64,000 nt of DNA from Neolentinus lepideus HHB14362 ss-1 (Eukaryota > Basidiomycota > Agaricomycetes > Gloeophyllales > Gloeophyllaceae), in assembly GCA_001632425.1 (NCBI GenBank), contig KV425574.1, positions 377,064 to 441,063 on the forward strand, read 5' to 3'. A program made the translations under genes and the position numbers. Below are positions 10,796 through 20,248 of this stretch, piece after piece (position 1 is the stretch's first letter; every line of letters begins with the position of its first letter). A model generated the notes under the pieces. That model searched no databases. It had not been told where the DNA came from and saw only the letters and a program-made list of their open reading frames with translations.

Positions 10796-12402
10796 ATCCT
10801 GTAGCGACACAAATATTTAAATGGCCATTTGAGCGCCCTATGTCCAATCTGTAGACGGACACAATGCATAATGGCTCACGCGCTCACGTCCGGTAGAAAC
10901 GGGCGGACACAGTGGCCTCGCCGATCCTGACGATCGCGTAGCAGACTATACAGATCCTCAATACACATATAGCAGCAGGCGAATCAGTTTCGATTTCTGC
11001 AAGGGACATTTTCTGAAGTCCGGTGATGTTCAAGTTTTCGAAACATAGCGGAAAATCGATCAGTTACGAAAGCGGTGAAATCGCATCTTTCGACTCGGAC
11101 GGTCATCGTACGCTACGAAACTTAGAGAGTAATATCATGCTATCCTGTGAGGGACCGTTCCACACGCTTCACCCTATGAAAATCTGATTGGATGTTTTGG
11201 GTGTCAAGAACTCAGAGACTCACATCGGAAGTGCAGACGGCGAATGAAAGAACAGCAAGAATTAGTACATTACTTTTTGGCGGTTATTTAACATATACAC
11301 TGTCTGGGCGGATACAACACGACGCCGGGGAGCATGGATCACTTGGGCAGATACAAGAGACCAATTTAGCCTACCGGAGTCCTAGTGGCAGAACAGAAAG
11401 GCCCGAAGGCGGGGATTTTGAATCGAACATCAATACACATACGCCGGAGGCCTAAAATGCATTGAAGGATTTCCTTATTTCGGTTTGAGCTTATTCCTCC
11501 TTGGCGGCCTCCAAGCAGCGCTCAAGGATCGCGCACACATCCTCATGCAGCACAGGTTCCTCGACAAGTTTCTGCCGCCACATCTTCAGCTGCGGTACAA
11601 GCGAGCGGAAATAAGGCGAGATCCTGTACATTGCATAGTCGAACAGATCCTGGCCCCAGACATAGCACTGCGTCAGCCGGAGAGGGTGCGCCGTTTGCCA
11701 CCAGTCGCGGATAAGCAAGCTGCCATTGACCGTCAAGTTCCTGCACGTGTTGATGGGTCCTTTCAAGTGGAGGCAGAGCCAGATTATGCAGTGAAAGAAT
11801 GATTCAAGGTCCCATTCACGCTTCAAGGTGTCGTAAGTGTCGGGCCCGGAGCGGAAGCCGAACGCTCGAGCGCACTGTGAAACGAGATGATCAATAAACT
11901 GATGAATCTTGTATAGACTTGAGTCATAAAGCAAAAACCAACCGTGCTTTTAAGTTCATGACGACTCATTCCACGTTCCTCCAATCGATCTGGCCTAGAC
12001 GCAGTGTTCATAGGGCACGGAATTTCACAAGACGACTCCAAGGTCTTGCAGAATCCAAAGCTCAGCAGGACATTATACTCATAAAGGAGCTGCTCGTGAT
12101 CTGCGAAGACGCAAATGATAGTGGTCAGTGAATTTCGTAGGATGTCACTACTCAAACACTCACCCCGAACACCAGATATAAATGAACCTACCAAGTCGTT
12201 CCCGATGGGACGTTGCATTTGTCGATAGCGGTATCTATAGTAGCGACATTCCGGGTATTTAAGAGGTGAGGCGAGGGCGGATGGCGGCGGAGGGCGAAAA
12301 TCGCTGCCACAATATTGCGGCTAATGCGGCTATTCTCACGCCACACCATCTGGCGGGTCTGCATCTCACCTCACACTCAAACGATCTTGTGTATGTGTTT
12401 GA
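10796..12402. repeat. Tandem array unit 2 (about 1.61 kb, most complete)
   Basis: Second direct repeat. It starts at GATCCTGTAGCG followed by AAATATTTAAA and carries all the landmarks of unit 1 plus the full minus-strand gene body. It is the longest unit and the best reference for what the ancestral copy looked like. Confidence 0.8.
11491..12218 (-). CDS. Kinase-like (FunK1 C-lobe-like) small protein, unit 2, possibly decayed
   Basis: Two consecutive reading frames. The upstream one starts MQRPIGNDLVGSFISGVR, splices via GTGAGT to DHEQLLYEYNVLLSFGFCKT and continues to about 11920. The downstream one (11934 to 11491) reads HGWFLLYDSSLYKIHQFIDH, then LKREWDLESFFHCIIWLCLH, DWWQTAHPLRL, ISPYFRSLVPQLKMW and HEDVCAILERCLE. 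The DLESFF...W element and the tail with a PYF...H...L pattern resemble the C-terminal lobe of fungal FunK1-type kinases. No ATP-binding lobe or catalytic HRD/DFG motifs are visible, so it is not an active kinase. The two frames overlap out of phase, so an intron ending TTAAAAG just before HGW, or a frameshift, is needed to join them. Function unknown; the FunK1 link is a weak by-eye match. Confidence 0.45.
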
Positions 12403-13930
12403 TTCTGTAGCGGACGTAAATATTTAAACGACCATTTTGAACGCCCTATCTCAGATCACATAATGCACAATGGCTCACGCGCTCACGTCCGATGGAAATG
12501 GACGGATATAGTAGCCTCGCTGATCCTGACGTATACTAGTGATATCATGCTATCCTGTGAGTGACCATTCCACACCCTCCATGATTGGATATTTTGCGTG
12601 TCAAGAACTCACATCGAATGTGCAGACGGCGAATAAGTGCAAGCGGGGTAAGTAACCGATGGACTCGGGGAACTGCATACATGTAGCGCAGTCAGTCTTG
12701 CTTTACAGGAGGGAGATATAGACAGAGATAGAAATGCCGACGAGACCGAAGGTGCTACGACGACTAATTCACTTATTATTAAACGGTGTTTTGGCATATA
12801 CATTGTTTAAGCGGACACAACACACCGGTGGTGAGCACACATCACTTGGGCGGATACAAAGGACCAATTTGGTCTACCCGGATCCCACTGGCGACACAAG
12901 GGGCCAAAAAACGTGACGACATAGCAGCCCGAAACCAGAGATTTTGGATCGAAACATGCGCTGGAGGCCTAAAGTGCATGAAAGGACTTCCTTATTTCGG
13001 CTGAGCCTATTGCTCTGTGTCGCCTTCCAAGCAACGCTCAAGCATCGCGCATACATCCTCATGCAGCACAGGTCCCTCGGCAAGTTTCAGTAGCCACATC
13101 TTCAGCTGCGGCACAAGCAAGTGAAAATAAGGCAAGACCCTGTCCATGACATAGTCGAACAGATCTGGGTCCCAGACATAGCACTGCCTCAGCCGGAGAG
13201 GGTGCGCCGTTTGCCACCAGTCGCGGATACGCCAATTGCCATTGACCGTCAAGTCCCTGCGCGTGTTGTTGGGTCCTTTTAAGTGGAGGCAGAGCCAGCT
13301 CATGCAGTGGAAGAATGCTTCAAGGTCCCATTCCCGCTTTAAGGTGTCGCGGGTGTCGGGCCCGGAGCGGTGGAGGCAGAATGCTCGGGCGCACTGTGAA
13401 ACGAGACGATCAATAAACTGATGAATCTTGTGTAGACTCGAGTCATAAATCAAAAACCAACCGTGCTTCTAAGTTCATGACGACTCATTCCACGTTCATC
13501 CAATCGGTCTGGCGTAGACGCAGTTCTCATAAGGCACGGGATTTCGCAAGACGACTCCAAGGTCTTGCAGAAGTTAAAGCTCAACAGAACATTGTGCTCA
13601 TAAAGCAGCTGCTCGTGGTCTACGAGGACGCGAATAATCGCTATCAGCGGATGTCTTAAAGGAAGACTACCCAAACACTCACCACGAACAGTAGAAATGA
13701 ATGAGCCCACCAAGTCGTTCCCATTGGGACTTTTCATTGGTCGACAACGACGTCCATAGGAACGATATTCCGGGTATATAAGAGGTGAGGCGAGGGCGGA
13801 TGGCGGATAGAGGCGGAAGGGTCGCTGCCACAATATTGCGCCTGTGGCGGTTATTCTCACGCCACACTATCTTGCGGACAAGATTCAGCGGACTCTCACT
13901 TAAATCCGTCTTGTGTATGCACCAGCGCTA
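12403..13930. repeat. Tandem array unit 3 (about 1.53 kb)
   Basis: Third direct repeat, starting GATTCTGTAGCGG with AAATATTTAAA. Compared with unit 2 it lacks much of the segment between the CTGATCCTGACG word and the ATATCATGCTATCCTGTGAG word, but keeps the gene body and its promoter side. It ends near the CTTGTGTATGCACC word just before the promoter of the oxidoreductase gene. Confidence 0.8.
13007..13725 (-). CDS. Kinase-like (FunK1 C-lobe-like) small protein, unit 3, possibly decayed
   Basis: Same two-frame layout as in unit 2. The start is MKSPNGNDLVGSFISTVR at 13725, spliced via GTGAGTG to DHEQLLYEHNVLLSFNFCKT. This upstream frame ends at a TGA right after RHELRSTVGF. The second frame (from about 13459 to 13007) reads HGWFLIYDSSLHKIHQFIDR, LKREWDLEAFFHCMSWLCLH and HEDVCAMLERCLEGDTEQ. 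Substitutions against unit 2 are spread over the frame yet no stop has appeared in the 147 codons of either copy, which argues for past or present selection on this part. The join between the frames is unresolved, as in unit 2. Confidence 0.45.
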
Positions 13931-14127
13931 TAGACATTAATGATGGAGAGGCGACTGAAGCAAGTACTCTCCCAGGGCCAGACGCCAACTCCGGGTTCAA
14001 GATTTGCCCAATGTCAGGGGTCACAGCGGATGTCCGTTGGCCCGTTATCGATAGAAATAACATACCCGTTTTGCCGTCCAGACATCGGACATCTATCATA
14101 GCCAACTCAGCTAGCTAGAGGCCCAAA

Positions 14128-15370
14128 ATGCCCACAACAGTTATCCTCGGCGCAGGCATCATCGGCCTCTCAACAGCCTACTACCTTTCGACATCCTCGT
14201 CCCCCACAGACCACACCATCCACATCGTCGACTCCTCTCCGGCTCTCTTCGCCAGCGCCTCTGGAAAGGCCGCAGGGTTCCTAGCAGCCGACTGGTTCGC
14301 AGCCTCCTCGGCATCTCTAGGCCGCCTGTCCTTCGATTTACACAAACAGCTCGCGGAAGAGCATGGTGGCCGAGAGAAGTGGGGCTACAGCCCGAGCGTG
14401 AGCTATTCGCTCGAGAGCACGAAGGGCGTGGAGAAGGGCGAGGACTGGCTGTCAGCTGGGGCGAGCAGGGCTAGTGTGGTTAGCCAGGGGAGGGAGGGGA
14501 CGAGCGGACCGGTGTGGTTGACGCATACCGGAAAGTTGAGGCAGATCTCGCAGGGGGATACGACCGCACAAGTGTATGTCGCATCTTTTCTGAACACAGG
14601 GCAGAGCTTATTGATCGGGCAGGGACCCCCTCCGCCTCTGCGAATTCCTCCTCGCCCAATGCAAATCTCGCGGTGTACAGCTGCACCACCCCGCCAACGC
14701 AACCAAAATCCTCACCACAGACTCCGCGCTAACCGGCATCCAAATAACCCATTCCCCCACCCAAGAGACGCTCGATCTCGCGTGTGATAGCCTCGTCCTC
14801 GCCTGCGGCGCCTGGACAACGCTTGCATACCGCACACTCTTCCCTTCCTCCTCCCGTGCACCACACATCTCCTCGCTCGCCGGGCACTCCGTCGTGCTCA
14901 AGTCCGCTAAGTGGTCTGGCACCCCAGAGGAAGAGGCGAATGGGTGCCACGCTGTGTTCACGACGCACCCGAGCGGATTCTCGCCAGAAATCTTTAGCCG
15001 GGTCGGCGGGGACATCTGGTTGGGCGGGCTGAATGACTCCTCGCTATCCCTACCTGAACTGGCGACTGGCGTAAAGATCGACCGGGATTCGATAAAAACG
15101 CTGGTGGATGTCGGGAAGTGGTTGTGCGGGGACGAGGTGGAGGTTCTAAGAGAGGGACTGTGTCATCGGCCGGTGACGAAGACGGGTGTGCCGTTTGTTG
15201 GGAAGATTGACGAGCAGAATTTGGGTGAAGGGATAAAGGGGCGAGTGTTTGTCGCGAGTGGACATGGGCCGTGGGGGATCAGTTTGAGTCTTGGGACAGG
15301 GAAGGTGGTTAGTGAGCTGGTGGTTGGGAAAGAGACGAGCGCTGATATTAGTCTCCTCGGGAGATTGTGA
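14128..15370 (+). CDS. FAD-dependent oxidoreductase, DAO family
   Basis: Amine/amino-acid oxidase of the D-amino-acid oxidase fold. The N-terminus is the FAD-binding Rossmann loop VILGAGIIGLSTAYYLS, followed by GKAAGFLAADWF. One 49-nt intron (14574-14622, donor GTATGT) joins QISQGDTTAQV to DPLRLCEFLLAQC without losing frame, giving 397 residues. The second exon has LVLACGAWTT (second FAD contact), KTGVPFVGKI and the C-terminal FAD motif ASGHGPWGISLSLGTGK, ending at 15370. Lengths and motif order are normal for the family. The substrate is not evident. Its promoter directly abuts the end of the tandem array. Confidence 0.85.
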
Positions 15371-16809
15371 AGGGCGATCAGACTTGGTACGCGTCTCCTA
15401 AAAAAGACTTAGTAGGCGAGTAACTGTCTTTAAGGGCGATTACTGCGTAGAAGGTTGCATTACACGGTCCATCAGCGTAGAAATTAATTGACTGCCTTAT
15501 CGACCAACAGCGAAGATAGAGAAAAATAACGGATGTTATCGTTAATCAGCTGCATAGCAAGAAGACACTCTGCAGCTATGCATCCGACCTCCTTCAGCTG
15601 AACAGAATTGAAAACTTACGCAGCTTGAAATCAACTGCCATGTCTGCACCCCATGCTGCCTCGAACAGAATAGATCTCGACTTTGAGCGATTCAAAGGAA
15701 GATGCATTGTGTTCGGCAGGAGTCGGGAGCTGAAGTTTTGGATATCAGACCAGGTTGATACAATCATTACAATCCAGACTGTTCCAATGCATGCACAGTC
15801 AAGAATGGTAGGAACACTGTTGATGGAGGAAGACAAGGAGTCCAACGAAGCAAGCGGCCCAAGACACGAGGTAGGAGGCCAAACAAAGCACCAAGCCCTG
15901 CCACTTGGTCCGTGCGCACCACCCTGGCATAAATACCCCCTCCCGTCATTTGAACAAGTCATACTTACCTTGCGGGCGTGTTCCCCTTCAACTACCTGGG
16001 AGTACGGGCCGTGGGGGCCTTCCATAGCACGGCGACCTTGTCCCCAGAGGGCCCCTGCGGTTTGTATGGGCTTCGGCTCATGCACTCGCTAAATATTTCC
16101 CTGTCCTGCTTCGGCCCTCGGGCTGGGCAGGCCTTTTTTTACGTCGGTGCAATATTCTAACCCTAACCTTAATATACTTGACCAGCCAATGAAAATATTT
16201 GTTTTCCGTGAAATTGTGGCAACTAGTAAGATGGTCAATTTAAGTTCACGATATCGGTGTCAGTAACTTTAATTCGTTATTTCACCGAAATAATAATAAT
16301 CCCACTTGGAGAGCTCTACGGAAATGCTGTCTCGCAGTTCATGTGTTTCCTTCATGCGTGTCAGACGTGATTTTACGATACTATTACGTCGCTAGCACTT
16401 AAACCTCGTTCGCAAGGCGTGGCCTTTCGTGCTAAGGAGAAGCTGTGTCAAACTGTGTCGAGACCCTGATCGTGTTTACAATGCAGATGCAGACCGCTGA
16501 TAGCGGAAGTTCTGCCGAGTAGCCTATACAAGGTTTCGTTTCGTGACAGTGAGGCAGATTCGGAGCGATTTCGGAAACGGCGGAAAGATCGCGCAAGGGG
16601 AGCTTTCATGTTTCTTCCATTCAATGCAGTAGTGTACAGTGCGTCGTGGTATAGTACAATCGCATCGATAGCGAATACTGCTATGCTGATACGAATCATA
16701 AGGCAGTCGCTCGTCCAGCAAGGAGTATAACTCGTGTACGGTTAGCAGTCATTAATACCCCAAATACCCAATTAATAATGATAAGTAATGTCTGTCCGTC
16801 CGCTAAGAT
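15371..16809. other. Intergenic, with a repeat-like GC-rich patch
   Basis: Between two genes whose 3' ends converge. From about 15594 to 16140 a GC-rich patch is open for over 150 codons on both strands, and it ends in a GC-rich snapback near 16101-16135 followed by a T run. I do not recognise a protein in it. The remainder (16141-16809) is AT-rich with nothing recognisable. Confidence 0.4.
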
Positions 16810-17950
16810 TTATTTACTTGACGACGACGAACCCGGCGTCGACTGCACTTGCCCATTCTGAGAAGCCTTGAGGAGCGTACCCAAGCCAACGGCAATCGAG
16901 CCGATAGCTTGTGCAGCATGCGATGCCAGGATGGGCGCCATAGGGCTCGCAGCGACAGCGGGCAGCGCAGGTATGCTACCTGCAGTAATGAGAATGGCGG
17001 CGAGCGCGCTCATGGTGTGCGGGTGCTCCTTCGTCAGCATCTCGATGGCGCTGCTAGCCTGTATGAGCCACACCGGCGCGTGCGCGATAGTCGTGACAAC
17101 TGCAAGCACACGTCAATTTCCTCTTCCCCCGTAGATAGGAGATATGTAGCTACCTGCTTCGGTATTGGGATCCGATGCGACGGTGTCGATCGTTTTGGCC
17201 TTTGACGGGGCCAGGTGCTTCATCGTCTCGACTACCGTATCCGACATCGCCTTTACGAGCTCTGGTTTAACCAGAGCCTTAGGATCAGGCTTGGGGTCAG
17301 GAGTGTCGTTGGGGGCATTGCCGCTCTTCGAGTTTCGCCGCACAGGCAAAAACCCAAGGGTCGCAGCCCTCACAGGCGCGGGAGGTTTGGCGGGCTCTGA
17401 GCTGGTACTAGCTACAGGGGCCGTCTTTGACCTCGGTGGGGTCTTCTTCGGTGGCAGGGGAGCTTGGTCATCGTCCATATCCTCCGGCTCATCAGTGAGC
17501 GCTGTAGACTTCTTCCGCTTCACCGTGAACCACGAGCTAAACGGCTTGGCCTTCACCTCGACCGTTTCCGTGACAGCCGGGTCGATCTCCCCTACATCCT
17601 TTGTAAGTACAACGCAAGTGGGGCGAAAGTTTAGGACACTTACAGCCCATGTTGGTCATGGCAGCGCGGAACTGCTTCCACGTCCAGCGGTGGCTCCCGC
17701 CGTTCATCTGGTAGAGCACTTTCTTGAAGGCGTCGAGGCGCGCCTTCGCAGCGGGCCCCAAGTAGTGCTGGGCGACTTCGTACCAATACTCCTCCGGCAC
17801 CTTGCGCTCGATACAGCCCTCCTTGATTTGGTCGAGCCAGGCATCCACCGGCTTGTCCTTCTTTGGGTCGCCATTGAAGATGGGCGCATCAGTCCAGGAC
17901 GCGAAGACCGACTCGAGGTCGAAAGGCTTGATCTTGAATACGTCGAGCAT
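16810..17950 (-). CDS. Hypothetical protein: gag-like N-terminal domain, hydrophobic C-terminus
   Basis: Three exons joined in frame (17950-17644, 17591-17154, 17099-16810) give 344 residues. Residues 1-105 run MLDVFKIKPFDLESVFASW, PIFNGDPKKDKPVDAWLDQI, VAQHYLGPAAKARLDAF and WTWKQFRAAMTNMGWEID, a pattern resembling retrotransposon gag helical domains and found in many mushroom-fungus hypothetical proteins. Residues 115-205 are a disordered Lys/Pro/Ser region. The last 97 residues are Ala/Ile-rich and hydrophobic (TMSALAAILITAGSIPALPA, HAAQAIGSIAVGLGTLLKA), possibly membrane- or amphipathic-helix-forming, ending in a Ser run. No polymerase or protease domain is near, so it looks like a stand-alone host gene or a domesticated gag. 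Function unknown. Confidence 0.7.
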
Positions 17951-18593
17951 GGTAGGTAGCGGTAGAGTAAACGCGAGGGTAACTGTGATGTAGAGCTGCG
18001 AGCTCAGTAGACAAGTAACGAGCTACTGATTTGAGGATAGGACACTCGTCTCGTTTCAAAAGTTTTCTTTTAAGCACTTCGGCTGAGCTCGGTTATGGGC
18101 GCCTCGTTGGGCTCATGCGGCGAATTACAGCAATCGCGACACGAGGATCCTATGTGCGGATGTAACGAGATATCATTTCGAGCGTTTTGATGTAAGGTCG
18201 CTAGACTGCGTTCCGACATTCTTGCCTTCACAGTAAAGGGAAGGCCTAGACCTACAGATCGTAGGATATCATGGGATGGACATGAGGCGTGAATGCAAAG
18301 GCCCGCAGGGGGTGGATACCCCAAACGTTTCCAGATATGCTGGAAGGTCATTTGAGACTTCGACTCGTGCCTGTGCGATCCATTATTCCCGTTCAGATGA
18401 CTTGTATGGTCCGCTGTATCGTCGGGAGTATATACAGACGGGCCACGACCTTGTATGCATGGAAGATTCATGACAGTAGTGAAACTCTGAAGGTGAAATA
18501 TTGCGCACTGGTCAGACGAGGTCAGACGACGCGTCGTAGTCGGAGTTTCAACCCAGCCACACCTCCTCTTCACTGCTACGTCGGACACCAACT
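17951..18593. other. Shared promoter between divergent genes
   Basis: About 640 bp between the divergent gag-like gene (minus) and ARPC5 (plus). A long open frame on the minus strand (18070-18591) has no family resemblance and lies over the ARPC5 promoter, so I do not call it a gene. Confidence 0.5.
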
Positions 18594-19245
18594 ATGGACA
18601 GCTTCCGGAAAATCGACATCGACGTCTTCGACGAGGATGTGCTGCTAGAAACGGAGCTTTACGATCCCGACCCGCGCGAGCCATCGCAAGTCCTGGACGA
18701 TGCGAAGGCCAAGGCGGCTGCTGTCAGAAGCTCCCTGTCCAAGTGCGTCTGTCTTGAATACACCCGACAGCGAGAGGGACCGGTCGTCTGAGGCTGAGGA
18801 TCTATGCAGAGGAGATATTCCTGGAGCGCTGAGTGCTGTGCTGGATAACGCGCCGTATGGACCGAATGTGGACGATGCGAAGGTGAAATTGTGCTTCATG
18901 ATCGCTTGTGGGTGCCGTAACTGACGACGGGCTGCAGACTTTAACGCTGCAAACATTGGTGACGATATTGAACAGTACAAAGTCGTCAGATGTCTCGAAC
19001 ATCGTCAAATCTCTGTCTCAGGACCAGCAGGACACGCTTATGAAGTATATTTATAAGGGTACGGCTATGCCGGGCTGGGGAGACGTCAGTGGGAGCGTGT
19101 TGCTCGGTTGGCACGAGAAGGTGAGCTCCATTGCAACTGTGCTACTGCGTAGTGAACATTAGGTCTCATATATTCGCGTCAGTTGACAGAAGCTGCTGGC
19201 ATCGGCTGTATTGTAAGAACAATGACGGACCGCAGGATTGTGTGA
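18594..19245 (+). CDS. ARC15: Arp2/3 complex subunit 5 (p16)
   Basis: Smallest subunit of the Arp2/3 actin-nucleating complex (ARPC5, yeast Arc15). Four exons (18594-18742, 18810-18882, 18938-19120, 19183-19245) total 468 nt, giving 155 residues, the usual size. The N-terminus MDSFRKIDIDVFDEDVL is the family signature. Then KGDIPGALSAVLDNAPYG and TLQTLVTILNSTKSSD follow, then QQDTLMKYIYKGTAMPGWGD and LTEAAGIGCIVRTMTDRRIV at the end. All four joins keep frame and use canonical GT-AG sites, so the model is well supported. It acts at cortical actin patches and in endocytosis. Confidence 0.95.
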
Positions 19246-20248
19246 TAAACATGCTACTCTCTCCTCAACAAGCAACTTGTGTCGTCATATCACCTGCGCC
19301 GCGGAGAAGGGACCCATTATTTTCGGAAGTCCAGTAGATGTCGTTGGTCATTTATATGCACACTACATGCATATGTGAATCTGTATCGACCCGACGCGGC
19401 GCGGTCATTAATACTCATATCATCTGTCTCTATCAATCATCCTAGTAACCCTCCTACGCATGACTGTTCTAGACTTTTGGATATTCATGGTCATCAATCA
19501 ATTTCGTTTGCTGCCTGTGATCTGGCATCCGCATTCCTGCGGTAAGAGGTAAGTCTAATGTTTCAGATATTGGGCTCTATCCTACTAGGGAGCAAACTAT
19601 GCGCACAGTTGTTATCAATTATATACTTGATGTTGCTACATTGGATCCAAATCCAAGGCCTTGAAATGGACACAAGCTGTTAGGCTCTATTGGGATATCA
19701 GTTATTGTCGGTGGAACATACCTGGAGTGAGCTTCTGCAGGCCTAAGTATCAGTGATGTCATTGCTACATACTTCTGACAAACATACCTCCCGATTTGGA
19801 AGGTCTTTCCCCAATTTAGGCCGAGCTTCGAAGATACTTGAAAGTGACATCCCTTGACGTCCCTCAAATATTGTCAACTCTCCGGTATAAGTAGGACTGC
19901 AGCGCCATATGTGCCCCCATTTCTCCTCTCCCTTCTACCCCCACCATCCCATCCACTATATGCAGCACTGAGACCGCTCCCGCAAGTCGTACACTTGAAG
20001 GTAAGTTACTCTCCAATGGTATAATAAGGATATGGCATCTACTAATTCCTGAGCTTGATTGACAGAAAAGTAATCCCGTTCAGACGGCGTCCACTCGTGC
20101 CACTCGGGACAAATAGGTACAAATGTTCTCCCCTATGATTCATACCTTCCTCTTCCACTTCCCTGACTTGAACCACCATCTCCTCGCAGATAGCTCGTCG
20201 CTATAGCGTCTGCGCCCAACGCCTTAGTTGTCCCTTTGCCCCAGTTTT
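19246..20248. other. Intergenic
   Basis: About 1 kb between ARPC5 and the F-box/WD40 gene, both on the plus strand. The last 400 bp are pyrimidine-rich, as in mushroom-fungus promoters and leaders, and contain GTAAGT and AG pairs that could form a 5'UTR intron (from about 20000). No coding frame supported. Confidence 0.45.

Noticed and set aside
16150..16172. Telomere-like CTAACCCTAACC words
   Set aside because: Only two short copies, with genes on both sides for tens of kilobases; not an array.
18070..18591. 173-codon minus-strand frame upstream of ARPC5
   Set aside because: No family motif and mixed composition; it overlaps the ARPC5 promoter. Likely chance.
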